A stretch of 38,650 bases of DNA from an archaeon (GTDB taxonomy: Archaea; Thermoproteota; Nitrososphaeria; Conexivisphaerales; DTJL01), in assembly GCA_021811935.1 (NCBI GenBank), contig JAKAPW010000006.1, positions 1-38,650 on the forward strand, written 5' to 3'. Made by a program: the position numbers and the translations under genes. The notes under the pieces were generated by a model that saw only the letters and a program-made list of their open reading frames with translations, was not told the DNA's origin and searched no databases. Positions 1 to 9,273 of the stretch are shown one piece after another (position 1 is the first letter of the stretch; every line of letters starts with the position of its first letter).

Positions 1-41
1 AACGGCGGAGATCACAGGTTCAAATCCTGTCCGGCCCACCA
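1..41 (+). tRNA. 3' portion of a tRNA (T-arm, acceptor strand, encoded CCA); isotype not determinable
   Basis: acagg-TTCAAAT-cctgt T-arm followed by ccggccc-A-CCA; the 5' part lies outside the window. Confidence 0.85.
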
Positions 42-70
42 CTCCTCGGCCCGCGGTGGGCCCCTCAGTG

Positions 71-1933
71 TCAGGCCAGTATCTGGTAGATGAGTTGACC
101 ATCGCTGTCCCGGGGCGCGGGTATGCCCAACATGCCGGCTATGGTGGGAGACACATCGCGCAGCTGCGGTCGCAGCCCTGCCGCCGGACCGGTAGCTACG
201 CCGCGCCCCGAGAATATCGTGAAAGAATGGTTTTCGAAGCAATCCTGCGTCTCCGTGGGAAGGTAGGTCGTGTGGTGTCCCCCCACTTCCTGGCTTTCCA
301 CGACGGGTTCTTCCAATCTTGAAGCCTCCACTTCGTCGAACCTGAGGGAGCCTATGGAACCGTTCCAGTTGTTGTAACCCGGCTCGAAGAAGAACAACAC
401 GTCGCCGAACCTGTCTTCGCTCGCGCCCCTGCTCCACGACGATTTCCGGACGGCCAGCTTTATCACGCTGTTTCCCTTGTCCGGGTCTCCTATCGAGCGG
501 AGCACGTCTATCGCCGCTTCGACCGTGCTGTCGTAATCGCGGGGTTCCACCACTCCCCCCTTCTCCCTCCCCTTCAGGTTGACCCACAGGTGCAACGGGT
601 CATGATACGGGAAGACGACGCTACGCCCGGAGTCGAACCGCAGCAGCCCGTTCGGGAGCCTTTCGTATTTCATGAGGCCGGCCTTGGCCAATGCGGACTC
701 GATCGACACGTACATCCAACAGGGCAGCGCGGAATGGTCCGAGGTGATGACCACGGTCGTCTCCTTGTCCATCCTTTCAAGCAGCCCGCCGATCATCCCG
801 TCTACTATGGAATACGACTTCGAAAATATGGATTCGACTTCTTCCGCAGTCTTCTCATCATATGCAGGGTTGCGCCTGCTCAGGAGGGAAAGGTAGGTGT
901 GGTTTATCGCGTCTATCAGGTGGTAGTGCATTATCAGGGCGTCGTATCCCCCCTCCCCGATCAGGGTCGAGTTGGCGCCGACGAACCAGTCCGCCTGCAT
1001 CTGGGCGTGCTCCAGCACCAGATTCGGCGCCAGGTTCGAGGGCCCATAGGGCCTTCTGGGGTCGTTGGAGACATACGGGGTCTCCAGTCCCTCCACGTAA
1101 GGCCCCGCCTGGCTGCAAACCTTCTCTTCCAGGCCAGCGGGGTGGGCCCAGCCCGAAGCCCTGAACGCCTGTGTAACGTAAACCACCACGTCGTCAGGCG
1201 GCCGGAACGAGTGCAGTTTTATCCTGTAAGAAGCCTTTCTTTCTCCCTCTCCAGCGTACAGCCACGGAGACCACCCGCCCTCCGCCAAGGCGAGTTCTCT
1301 GCCCTCCCACTTCATGTCGAGCGTCGGATCGCCCTTTTCCTCGAACGAGCATGCAAGCTTCAGACCCAAGGCGTCATGGACCAGTGTGAAGGAGCCGCCA
1401 CCGCCGTTCCGGACCACTTCTATGGGGACGTGGTTGGGGCCGGTCCCCTTCAGGCGGTTGGCTATGGAATCCGGTTTCCCGACAGAATATATCATGGGCT
1501 TCGATATTCGCCAGAGGTCACCCCCCGGGGTCAGCCCGCCTATCACGAAGCCGTCTCTGACCTGGGGCGGCCAACCCACCGGGTAGTTCAGCACGGCCGG
1601 CTTCAACCCGTTCCTTTCTAAGGTGGACCAGAAGAACTCTGCCCTGCTGAACCCCGAATGCTGCGTCCTGCGGACGTACTGCCCTTCCTGTGGAAGCTCT
1701 CCTGGCAGGTGGGTGGTGAAACTCACGACCCCATGGGTGAAGGAGTCGGCACCGGTCATCAGGGTAGTCCAGTTGGTAGGCGTATCGACCGGTAACGAAG
1801 GGGTGGTGTTCAGGAAGCACCCTTCCTCGGTCGCCCGCGTTATGTTCGGCAGCATCCCGTCCTTGGAGTATTTCTTGATGAAATAGGCCATGGCCCCGTC
1901 TATGCCGATGAAGAGCAGTCTTCGACCTTTCAC
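71..1933 (-). CDS. Type I phosphodiesterase/nucleotide pyrophosphatase-like protein (alkaline phosphatase superfamily)
   Basis: 620 aa ORF; N-term LLFIGIDGA, TPTNWTTLMTG and internal TSDHS motifs typical of the superfamily. Confidence 0.8.
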   Translation of the reverse strand: MKGRRLLFIGIDGAMAYFIKKYSKDGMLPNITRATEEGCFLNTTPSLPVDTPTNWTTLMTGADSFTHGVVSFTTHLPGELPQEGQYVRRTQHSGFSRAEFFWSTLERNGLKPAVLNYPVGWPPQVRDGFVIGGLTPGGDLWRISKPMIYSVGKPDSIANRLKGTGPNHVPIEVVRNGGGGSFTLVHDALGLKLACSFEEKGDPTLDMKWEGRELALAEGGWSPWLYAGEGERKASYRIKLHSFRPPDDVVVYVTQAFRASGWAHPAGLEEKVCSQAGPYVEGLETPYVSNDPRRPYGPSNLAPNLVLEHAQMQADWFVGANSTLIGEGGYDALIMHYHLIDAINHTYLSLLSRRNPAYDEKTAEEVESIFSKSYSIVDGMIGGLLERMDKETTVVITSDHSALPCWMYVSIESALAKAGLMKYERLPNGLLRFDSGRSVVFPYHDPLHLWVNLKGREKGGVVEPRDYDSTVEAAIDVLRSIGDPDKGNSVIKLAVRKSSWSRGASEDRFGDVLFFFEPGYNNWNGSIGSLRFDEVEASRLEEPVVESQEVGGHHTTYLPTETQDCFENHSFTIFSGRGVATGPAAGLRPQLRDVSPTIAGMLGIPAPRDSDGQLIYQILA

Positions 1934-2052
1934 AATCCAGCATGGTCAGACACCTTCCTCTAAATATGCTTCGAGCAGCATACGCCAGTTACCACATGGC
2001 ACGTCAGACAATAGTAGTCTTTTTATGGAAACCTGCGGGAGGTCGTACCACA

Positions 2053-3435
2053 ATGACTTCTGTGGGAATCGACGCGATGTACATTCACACGCCGGAGTTG
2101 TACGTGGACACAACGGAGCTCGCGACCGCCCGCGGAGAGGACCCGAAGCATTTCACGGATGGGATAGGCATAACCAAGTTCGCCATCCCGCCAGCCAACG
2201 AGGACCAGGCCAGCATGGCAGCCACAGCGGCTTACAGGCTGCTCGAAACGTACAACATACCCCCGGAGGAGATATTCAGGATAGACACCCCCACGGAAAG
2301 CGGTCTGGACGCCTCAAGAGCCCTGGTGTCGGATGTCGTCGGGATGCTGGAACAGGTGTATGGAAAAGGCAGCCTTTCCCACGTGCTGGGATACGAGCAG
2401 AAGTTCGCCTGTGTCAGCGGGATGGAACGCTTCCTTGACTCTTCGGCCTGGTTCGCCGCGGGCTGGAACCCGAGAAGATATGCCCTTGTGCTTGTCACCG
2501 ACATAGCAAAATATGAGTTGAAGAGCAAGGAGGAGCCGACCCAGGGAGCGGCCGCGGCGGCGCTTCTTATTGGGGAAGATCCGAGGCTGGTCAAGGTCAT
2601 ACCCAAGGCCGTCGGGTCGGGCCTCAGGTATGAACAGGGAGATTTCAAGAAGCCCGGCGGAAGGACCATAGCCCTGGTGGACACGATAGGGAAGGGCAGG
2701 TCCTACGCCGCATACCTGAGCGAGATGAAACAGGCATGGTTGAACTTCTCGTCCGCGGTGAGGTCGCTCGGCCTGTTGCAGCTCGGCCGTGACGAATCTC
2801 TTGTCGACAAGATAGACAAGGCCGGCTTCCACAACCCTCACAAGAAGATGGTGCTGTCCGCCTTCGCTTCTCTCTTGATTCATGAATGGAGGACGCTGCC
2901 CAAGTGGTCCAGGATAGCGGACGCCATAGGGCAGGAGCCCAACAGGTCGGGGACGGACGACGTCGAATACTACATGAGCAAGGAGTATAACGACTACAGG
3001 AGGAAGTTCATGGCCCTCCCGGAGATATCAGAATACTTCGACAAGAAAATCAACAGCTCTCTGGTGGCCCCAGAAATAGTGGGCAACTGCTATGCCGCAT
3101 CCGTCTTCGTCGGATTCGACAGCATATTCGAGAACGATCGGGACGACCTCGCAGAGAAGGTAATCACGCTCTGCGGCTACGGCAGCGGCAGCCACGCGCT
3201 GATACAGGCCACCAGGGTCTCCGAGACCTACAGGGAGGTCAAGTCCAAGCTGGACCTCATGAACAGGCTAGCGCGGAGGAGAAAGGTCTCTATAGAGGAG
3301 TATGAGACGCTGCATTCTGGCACGCCGTCTCCCGATGGCCAGCCGGTCCTCTCCACCCCCAGATTCACCCTTTCAAAGGTGGGCAGGCAGGACACGCCCG
3401 AGGAAGGGAACAGGGAATACGCGTTCATGAAGTGA
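2053..3435 (+). CDS. Hydroxymethylglutaryl-CoA synthase family protein
   Basis: MTSVGIDAMYIHTPELYVDTTELA N-term, candidate catalytic Cys in FACVSGMERFL, CGYGSGSHA C-terminal motif; ATG at 2053 preferred over the longer ORF start. Confidence 0.85.
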   Translation: MTSVGIDAMYIHTPELYVDTTELATARGEDPKHFTDGIGITKFAIPPANEDQASMAATAAYRLLETYNIPPEEIFRIDTPTESGLDASRALVSDVVGMLEQVYGKGSLSHVLGYEQKFACVSGMERFLDSSAWFAAGWNPRRYALVLVTDIAKYELKSKEEPTQGAAAAALLIGEDPRLVKVIPKAVGSGLRYEQGDFKKPGGRTIALVDTIGKGRSYAAYLSEMKQAWLNFSSAVRSLGLLQLGRDESLVDKIDKAGFHNPHKKMVLSAFASLLIHEWRTLPKWSRIADAIGQEPNRSGTDDVEYYMSKEYNDYRRKFMALPEISEYFDKKINSSLVAPEIVGNCYAASVFVGFDSIFENDRDDLAEKVITLCGYGSGSHALIQATRVSETYREVKSKLDLMNRLARRRKVSIEEYETLHSGTPSPDGQPVLSTPRFTLSKVGRQDTPEEGNREYAFMK

Positions 3436-3494
3436 AGCGAAGCGGCATCGCCCCTGGACGACATATGTGCGCGCGGGGCCGTCGGCCTTGACAT

Positions 3495-4010
3495 TCACCT
3501 TACGACAAGGACGGAACAATGAGCGTGGGTCACCACGCCGCCCGACACGCTTCCCAGCAGGAGCTTCTTGAATCCTGCCAGTCCCCTGGTCCCGACGACC
3601 ACCAGGTCGGCCTTCTCCTCCTCTGCCAGTCGGGTTATCATCTCGACCACCGAGACAGAACCGTCGGCGAACCTGCCGACGACATCGACGCCCTCGGCCT
3701 TGGCCTTGCTCGCCACCCTGTCCACCAGCTTCTTGGCTCGTGTACGCGAGTTCTTGTAGTACTGTTCGGTCACCACCGCGCTCTGAGGGGTCGCGCTCTC
3801 CGACGCGAGCATGAGCCCCCCGGGGGGCGGCACTATGTTGACCACGACCAGCTTGGCTTGGTATCGCTTGGCGATTTCGATCGCCGTGTCGGTTGCCCTC
3901 TCGGCATTCTCCGAGCCATCCGTCGCGACCAGCACCTTCCTGAACCCCACCAATTCGACAGGCAAAGTCAGGTAGGTTGCCAGGGTTCCTCCTTTTAACG
4001 ATGCCGTCAT
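3495..4010 (-). CDS. Universal stress protein (UspA family)
   Basis: VLVATDGSENAERATDTAIEIAKRY ... DLVVVGTRGLAGFKKLLLGSVSGGVVTHAHCSVLVVR nucleotide-binding motif. Confidence 0.93.
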   Translation of the reverse strand: MTASLKGGTLATYLTLPVELVGFRKVLVATDGSENAERATDTAIEIAKRYQAKLVVVNIVPPPGGLMLASESATPQSAVVTEQYYKNSRTRAKKLVDRVASKAKAEGVDVVGRFADGSVSVVEMITRLAEEEKADLVVVGTRGLAGFKKLLLGSVSGGVVTHAHCSVLVVR

Positions 4011-4426
4011 CGTTCTGACAGGAGCTCCCAGCTGACCAGCTTCGCCCTGACCGCGTCCCTGACCTGCCTTTCCCTGTGCGTGAAACCGGACGAGCCCGTC
4101 TTGACCTCGATGAACACCACCCCCTTCAGCCGGCCCTCGTCCAGCCCGTCGAAGACCACCAGGTCCACCGGGCTTCCCAGGAACCTGGCGTCCTTCGGGT
4201 TGTATTTCGACAGGAAGTTGGGGAGCAGTGGAGCGAGCTGTTCAGCGACCCTGCCGGTGACGGACGACCTGCTCCTGCCGATCGCATCTTCTCTTATCTC
4301 GGCCTCCTTATCCAGAATCCAGCTTCTGAACTTGGCCTTGAAATACACCAACCCGAACGCCAGCCCCAGCGCCGCCCCTCCCATCACGGCCAGAAGCGCC
4401 ACGGCATAGTCCGCGAGCGACATCAT
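4007..4426 (-). CDS. Membrane-anchored predicted endonuclease, Holliday-junction-resolvase-related family
   Basis: N-terminal TM helix plus SPVDLVVFDG...VVFIEVKTGSSGFTHRERQVRDAV (PD-(D/E)XK-like core). Confidence 0.75.
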   Translation of the reverse strand: MMSLADYAVALLAVMGGAALGLAFGLVYFKAKFRSWILDKEAEIREDAIGRSRSSVTGRVAEQLAPLLPNFLSKYNPKDARFLGSPVDLVVFDGLDEGRLKGVVFIEVKTGSSGFTHRERQVRDAVRAKLVSWELLSER

Positions 4427-4554
4427 GGCAGCCAGCCGGCAACCATATTTATTGTGCCCGAGTCAGGCCGCGGTCCCGGAACGGCGCGCGCCGCCCCATG
4501 CCCCGGATTTGGGATGCGGACGGGATCGCCCCGCCCGTGAGACCAGGAAGAAAC

Positions 4555-4566
4555 AGTATTATAAAA
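4555..4566 (+). promoter_or_regulatory. Putative TATA box upstream of the ThyX-like pair
   Basis: agtattataaaa about 30 nt upstream of the ATG at 4590. Confidence 0.5.
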
Positions 4567-4589
4567 GGCAGAATCCTAGTACTCAGACT

Positions 4590-5021
4590 ATGAAGGCAAG
4601 CATAATCTGGCACACTCCGGAGCCGGAGAAGACGATAGCCACTGCGATGAGGCGTTGCTACAGCACCAAGCCGCTCCAGGAGATACAGGCAGAGCTGGAC
4701 GAAAAAGGGGAAGATTACTGGAGGCACCTGATAGGCCTGGCCCTGCGCGACAAATCCTTCGACGTGATAGAGCACTTCTGCCTTGAGGTGTTGCTGGAGG
4801 GGTTGAAAGAGGGCGAAGTCGGGAACATCACCATGGTCTATCCTTTCGCCCACTTCCTTTCGCTGGGTGGAGACTCCTGGCTCCTTTCGGTCAACGCCAG
4901 GACGTTGCTGGAGATGTGGCATTCTTCAGAACACAAACACCTTGTCCATACCATAACGGACGCCATGAAGGAGAAGGGAATAGGCGCCATATATTCGTCC
5001 GTCGCGTTCGGGGGGTCCTGA
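4590..5021 (+). CDS. ThyX-like protein lacking the RHR signature (partner subunit?)
   Basis: TPEPEKTIATAMRRCYS, SFDVIEHFCLEVLLEG and LLSVNARTLLEMW resemble ThyX N-terminal and NaR segments; no RHRX7S. Confidence 0.65.
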   Translation: MKASIIWHTPEPEKTIATAMRRCYSTKPLQEIQAELDEKGEDYWRHLIGLALRDKSFDVIEHFCLEVLLEGLKEGEVGNITMVYPFAHFLSLGGDSWLLSVNARTLLEMWHSSEHKHLVHTITDAMKEKGIGAIYSSVAFGGS

Positions 5022-5022
5022 A

Positions 5023-5544
5023 TTGCAGCTGGTGCTCCTGTGGCACACCGACCACGAAGCCATAAAGAAGGTGCTGGAATCGAAGGGGGTCCACCCCCAC
5101 AAGGAAGCCCTCCTGCGCCACATGGTATACATGTTCAGCATAGAGGACATCAGCAGGGTCACGACGCACCAGCTGATAAGGCACCGCGTGGCTTCCTATG
5201 ACCAAGAGTCGCAACGCTTCTCATCGGCTTCCAGGGAGTCCTTCGTCATCCCCCCATCGATAGCGGAGAGGCCGGAGGCGGTCAAACTCTACGATGAGGC
5301 GCTCCAGGTAGCCGCCAAGACCTTCGAAGCCATGATTGCGCTCGGCGTGCCCAAGGAAGACGCGCGCTACGTGATGCCCCACGCCATAAAGACCAAGCTC
5401 GTCATGACGCTCTCCGGATGGAGCCTCAAACACATAGCCGAACTCAGGACGGCCCCCGAAGCGCAGTGGGAGATCAGGGAGCTCGTGTCGAAGATGTACC
5501 AGATGGCGGCCGACGCCACCCCCGACCTGCTGCAGCAGGACTAG
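5023..5544 (+). CDS. thyX: Flavin-dependent thymidylate synthase ThyX family (signature-bearing subunit)
   Basis: ISRVTTHQLIRHRVASYDQESQRF signature; TTG start directly after the upstream stop. Confidence 0.85.
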   Translation: MQLVLLWHTDHEAIKKVLESKGVHPHKEALLRHMVYMFSIEDISRVTTHQLIRHRVASYDQESQRFSSASRESFVIPPSIAERPEAVKLYDEALQVAAKTFEAMIALGVPKEDARYVMPHAIKTKLVMTLSGWSLKHIAELRTAPEAQWEIRELVSKMYQMAADATPDLLQQD

Positions 5545-5876
5545 GCAGGAAGGTAAGGCTCCCCCTCGTATTTTCGCAGCCCCAACCCCTCAAGCTTCTT
5601 GGTCACATCGTCAACGGCCCTGGGGTGCAGGAACTGGGACATCGCCTTGGCGTTTCCCCCGGCGTCGCACAGCACCACGACCACGGACGGCGGGCGCAGG
5701 CTCACCACAGCGTACATGTTCTCCTCTCCCACGGGCTCGAACGAATCGCTTTCATGCCTGAGGAAGACGGCGCTCTTGGCGTATCCCGTCACGCTCCCCA
5801 GCAGCTGGGCCGACCTCTCCGTCCTCTCCTGCCCTATCTTGGAGGCTTCGAAATACTGCACGCCGCATCTTGGCAT
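5541..5876 (-). CDS. Conserved hypothetical protein
   Basis: 111 aa ORF filling the gap between thyX and tRNA-His; no motif recognised. Confidence 0.5.
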   Translation of the reverse strand: MPRCGVQYFEASKIGQERTERSAQLLGSVTGYAKSAVFLRHESDSFEPVGEENMYAVVSLRPPSVVVVLCDAGGNAKAMSQFLHPRAVDDVTKKLEGLGLRKYEGEPYLPA

Positions 5877-5920
5877 TTCAGGGCCATATTTTTGATTGTC
5901 GTGAAAGCGTGGTCATGGGA

Positions 5921-5992
5921 GGCCGCCAAAGGGAATCGAACCCTTGCCCAGGACTCCACAGGCCCCGATACTACCACTATACGATGGCGGCC
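5921..5992 (-). tRNA. tRNA-His (GTG)
   Basis: Reverse complement folds as GCCGCCA acceptor, anticodon loop CTGTGGA, T-arm aaggg-TTCGATT-ccctt, G-1:C73. Confidence 0.93.
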
Positions 5993-6092
5993 ACTTCGCT
6001 GCCTCCCGCCTTAACTGGGGCCATACTAAAACTGTTATGGGGACGCCGCGGAACCGAGCAGGATAATAGATTGTTCATGATGGAGGCTCCCG

Positions 6093-6314
6093 ATGGCAGA
6101 CGGGTGCAAGCTGTGCCACAGGGCGGCCGTTTCGGACGGTTACTGCAGCTATCATGGTTCGGCGGTGCAAAAGGTCAAAGAGAGCTTTGCCGCGTGGAGC
6201 CAGGCCTACGGAGGCCTGGGATGGGAAGACTACCTGGACAGGTTGACCAAGACCGACGGAACGGGGAAATGGGTCCTTGAAGTGATCAGGGACATGAAAT
6301 CGGCGGGAGCCTAA
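6093..6314 (+). CDS. Small zinc-finger-like conserved archaeal protein
   Basis: CKLCHRAAVSDGYCSYH Cys/His cluster; GWEDYLDRLTKTDGTGKWVLEV. Confidence 0.65.
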   Translation: MADGCKLCHRAAVSDGYCSYHGSAVQKVKESFAAWSQAYGGLGWEDYLDRLTKTDGTGKWVLEVIRDMKSAGA

Positions 6315-6652
6315 GCGTACTGCCTCCAGGTGTGGTCGCACTTGGTGCACCTGTAAAATTGAGTGGGCGGCTCGTCGCCGCTCCGGGTCTGAACGAACCA
6401 CCACTGGGCTTCCATGTTGTGGCATTTCGGGCATTCGACGGTGGTGACGGGCATGGCCTTGAGCGCGTCCGCTTCTTCTCCTACCACCTTGATGGAAGTG
6501 CCCCCTTCCATCTCCTCTGAAACAGAGACCCTGTTACCCGCCGCCTGAGAGGTGTAATCACACCGCAAGCACGCAAGGGCGACGGTCACGGATTCCTCTT
6601 CCTTCAGCTGCTTCGGCTTCAGGCGGGACCCGCATTTAGGGCAAAAGTCCAT
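6311..6652 (-). CDS. tfs: Transcription factor S (TFIIS/RPB9-like)
   Basis: MDFCPKCGSRL N-term zinc ribbon; C-term CPKCHN...QTRSGDEPPTQFYRCTKCDHTWRQY with the DE catalytic dipeptide. Confidence 0.93.
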   Translation of the reverse strand: MDFCPKCGSRLKPKQLKEEESVTVALACLRCDYTSQAAGNRVSVSEEMEGGTSIKVVGEEADALKAMPVTTVECPKCHNMEAQWWFVQTRSGDEPPTQFYRCTKCDHTWRQYA

Positions 6653-6655
6653 ATC

Positions 6656-6946
6656 TCAACCACCGACGTTCTCTTGAAGCGTCTTGACCACGGAGTCTTC
6701 GAGCTCCTTGGCCTTGGCCAACGCCTTGTCGCAGGCCGCCTGGAAGGCCTTCCTGGGCTTCCCCTCCTTGACTATCAGGCTCATCGTCTGCCTGTTGAGC
6801 AGGGGATGAGGCTTGTTCGTGGCCGCGAACTCCACGCGTTCATCTGCAAGGAGCTCTTGCTGTATTATCTGTAGGACGGACTGGTCAGCATCGAGAATTT
6901 CGAGATCCAAACGCTTCTGGTCTTCCCTGACGACCTTTACTTCCAT
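6656..6946 (-). CDS. rpoL: DNA-directed RNA polymerase subunit L (Rpb11-like)
   Basis: MEVKVVREDQKRLDLEI...HPLLNRQTMSLIVKEGKPRKAFQAACDKAL; internal Met chosen as start. Confidence 0.88.
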   Translation of the reverse strand: MEVKVVREDQKRLDLEILDADQSVLQIIQQELLADERVEFAATNKPHPLLNRQTMSLIVKEGKPRKAFQAACDKALAKAKELEDSVVKTLQENVGG

Positions 6947-7004
6947 ACCTTCCGACAGCGACACTCGGCGGTGCACGTTTAAGTGTTTCTGAATCTGTTG
7001 AGCT

Positions 7005-7643
7005 TCAGCGCGGCCCCATGTCATGGGGGCGGCGCCTCCTGAAGCCGAAGCGCCGGTCGCCCCTGCCGCGCCCGAAGCCCCTGCCGAACTCCCTCTTCGG
7101 GGGGAACGGCCTGAAGCCGATCAGTTTTCTAGTATCGGAGAATCCGCAACCTTCGCATCTGACCCTGTCCGGCGGGAGCGGCTCCACGGGGCCGCCGCAG
7201 ATGCCGCACGCCGTCCTCATGACGCCCAGATTCTCGTCGCCTATCCCGAGCCACAGGTTGTTGTTGGTGGTGTTGGTGACGGTGCACCTCACCATGTCCC
7301 CCAGCCTCACCGGGTTGCCCCGTACGTCTCTTACACGGAGCGTCCCGGACAGGTCGCTGGAGACTTCGACGCCGTTGACCATGTATATCCTGACGGCCCC
7401 ACCGGCCCCGGTGATCGCCTCTATGGTCCCTTCCACCACATCGCCCAACCTGGGGAAGGGGCTCTTGAGCGCCGTCCCGGCGACGCCGATCGTCCTGTTG
7501 CTCCTGTCCAGCGCTACCTCGCCGATGCCCATCGCCCTTACGTCCCCCGACTTCTCGTATGTCATGTATGAAGAGGAATATTCCTCTATCACCCCGAGCT
7601 TCTCGCCCGGGACCGCCAGGCGTGTCTTCCTTTCTCCACTCAT
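7005..7643 (-). CDS. Exosome complex RNA-binding protein Csl4 with Arg/Gly-rich C-terminal tail
   Basis: VPGEKLGVIEEY N-term, S1-like domain, CGICGGPV...RCEGCGFSDTRKL zinc ribbon, RGFGRGRGDRRFGFRRRR tail. Confidence 0.87.
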   Translation of the reverse strand: MSGERKTRLAVPGEKLGVIEEYSSSYMTYEKSGDVRAMGIGEVALDRSNRTIGVAGTALKSPFPRLGDVVEGTIEAITGAGGAVRIYMVNGVEVSSDLSGTLRVRDVRGNPVRLGDMVRCTVTNTTNNNLWLGIGDENLGVMRTACGICGGPVEPLPPDRVRCEGCGFSDTRKLIGFRPFPPKREFGRGFGRGRGDRRFGFRRRRPHDMGPR

Positions 7644-7646
7644 AAG

Positions 7647-8666
7647 CTACACCCAGAACGAGTAGTCGAACACGTCGCCCATCTCCTGTCCCTTGAACAG
7701 CCTGACCAGGCCCATGCCCTGCTGATACGACAAGACCGGCCTGTCAAAGTCATAATTATCCATCGAAACTCTGGGGCAGGCGGTCTCTATAAACGCATCT
7801 ATCCCCCTCAGGGCTTTCAACCTCTGCGCGGTTATCTCTCTGAGGGAGAACAGCTGGACCACCTTGCCCAGCTTCTCCAGCTCCTGCTTCAGTTCCAACG
7901 CCTGCTTCCTGAACAGCTGGCCCTCCTTCAGGCTCATGATTATGCCGAAGGAGCGGGCGTCCCGCGCCTTGTATATCGAGAGTATGGCCTTCTTCTCGAA
8001 GAGGGCCGCTTCCGGGGCGATGTTGACCACCTCGTTGAAGAACGGATCCAGCATGAAGGTCGGCTTGCGCGTGCTCAGGCAGACGCCCAGGCTGTGGAAC
8101 CTGCTCTGGCCCATGAAGAGAAACGCCTGCACGTCGCCGATTATCTTCCGCGCCGAATGGAAGTTGCACCCGAAGACCTGCCCATCGAAGAGAGGCCCCT
8201 CCGCCTCGCCCTTCTGCGCCTCAATCCCCTTCTGCCTGAGGTATTCTATGGCGGCGTCTAGCTGGGATTTGTGGTTGCTTATCGTGACCACCCCGACCGA
8301 GGAGTAGCCCGACTTCCTGAGCAGCTCCACCGCCCTGTCAAGGACGGGACGAAAGTCCGCCCTATATTCTGCGTCTATGAGGTACGTATGACGGCCGAGC
8401 TTCTCGACGCCGATGGAGTGTCCTATGTTGAACACGAGGTCCACCCCGAGCCTCTTCACGTCGAAGTTCACAAGGTCGCAGGTCCCCCAGGTGTTGTCCA
8501 ACAACACCACGGTCTCCACGCCGTGCTTCTTCGTTATCTCCTGGGACAGCCTGAGCAGGTGGTCAAGAAGGCCGTCCGGCGCTTCGAGCCCCACCCTTTT
8601 GGGCTTCTCTCTTTCTATTATCTTGTCTATCTGATCTCTGCCGATTACCAGGCTCACTTCAAGCAC
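7647..8666 (-). CDS. dph2: Diphthamide biosynthesis protein Dph2 (2-(3-amino-3-carboxypropyl)histidine synthase)
   Basis: GLEAPDGLL, DNTWGTCDLVNFDVKRLGVDLVFNIGHS, ACPRVSMDNYDFDRPVLS motifs with conserved Cys residues. Confidence 0.93.
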   Translation of the reverse strand: MLEVSLVIGRDQIDKIIEREKPKRVGLEAPDGLLDHLLRLSQEITKKHGVETVVLLDNTWGTCDLVNFDVKRLGVDLVFNIGHSIGVEKLGRHTYLIDAEYRADFRPVLDRAVELLRKSGYSSVGVVTISNHKSQLDAAIEYLRQKGIEAQKGEAEGPLFDGQVFGCNFHSARKIIGDVQAFLFMGQSRFHSLGVCLSTRKPTFMLDPFFNEVVNIAPEAALFEKKAILSIYKARDARSFGIIMSLKEGQLFRKQALELKQELEKLGKVVQLFSLREITAQRLKALRGIDAFIETACPRVSMDNYDFDRPVLSYQQGMGLVRLFKGQEMGDVFDYSFWV

Positions 8667-9171
8667 CGGAAGCCTTCGCGGCCACCCCGACCTCCTCCAC
8701 CCTGGTCTGCACGGGGAGTTTGCTGGCCGCCACCCGCAGGGCGTCCTGCGCGTCCTTGACCGCCTTGCCCTTTATCCCCAGCTCCAAGATCACGGTTCCC
8801 CTGTTCACCCTGGCTGCCAGGCCGGTCGGTTTCCCGAAGGATTTCCTCATGCCCTCCTGAAGCCTGTCGGCCCCCGCCGTGGCTATCATCTTGTTCTCCT
8901 TGAGTATCACATGCGGATAGACTCTGATAGCGAGGAAGTAGTTTGTCTCGCCCAGGGTCGTCGCTATCTTGTTCACCGATATTCTGCAGGCCTCCAGGGC
9001 GTTGTGCCTGATCTGGGCCCTTTCAAGGGAGACGAGCCTGTAGACATGGTCGTACGCGTCGCTCGGGTTCCCAGTGGTGAACCGCGCTATCTTCGGCTGG
9101 GGCGACCCGTGGATGAACTCCTTTCTGGTGTACGGCTGCCCCACCGCCGCCCTGTAGTTCTTACCGTGCAA
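8659..9171 (-). CDS. rpl10e: 50S ribosomal protein L10e (uL16 family)
   Basis: NYRAAVGQPYTRKEFIHGSPQPKIARFTTGN...AGADRLQEGMRKSFGKPTGLAARV. Confidence 0.94.
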   Translation of the reverse strand: MHGKNYRAAVGQPYTRKEFIHGSPQPKIARFTTGNPSDAYDHVYRLVSLERAQIRHNALEACRISVNKIATTLGETNYFLAIRVYPHVILKENKMIATAGADRLQEGMRKSFGKPTGLAARVNRGTVILELGIKGKAVKDAQDALRVAASKLPVQTRVEEVGVAAKASGA

Positions 9172-9273
9172 AATTCGTCAACCCGTCTCCCTGGCATGTC
9201 TTTAAAAGCATATTGGTGGCTTCGTATATGAAGCAACAAGATTCAAAACCCGGGGGTCCCCCGGTTCCTGCAG

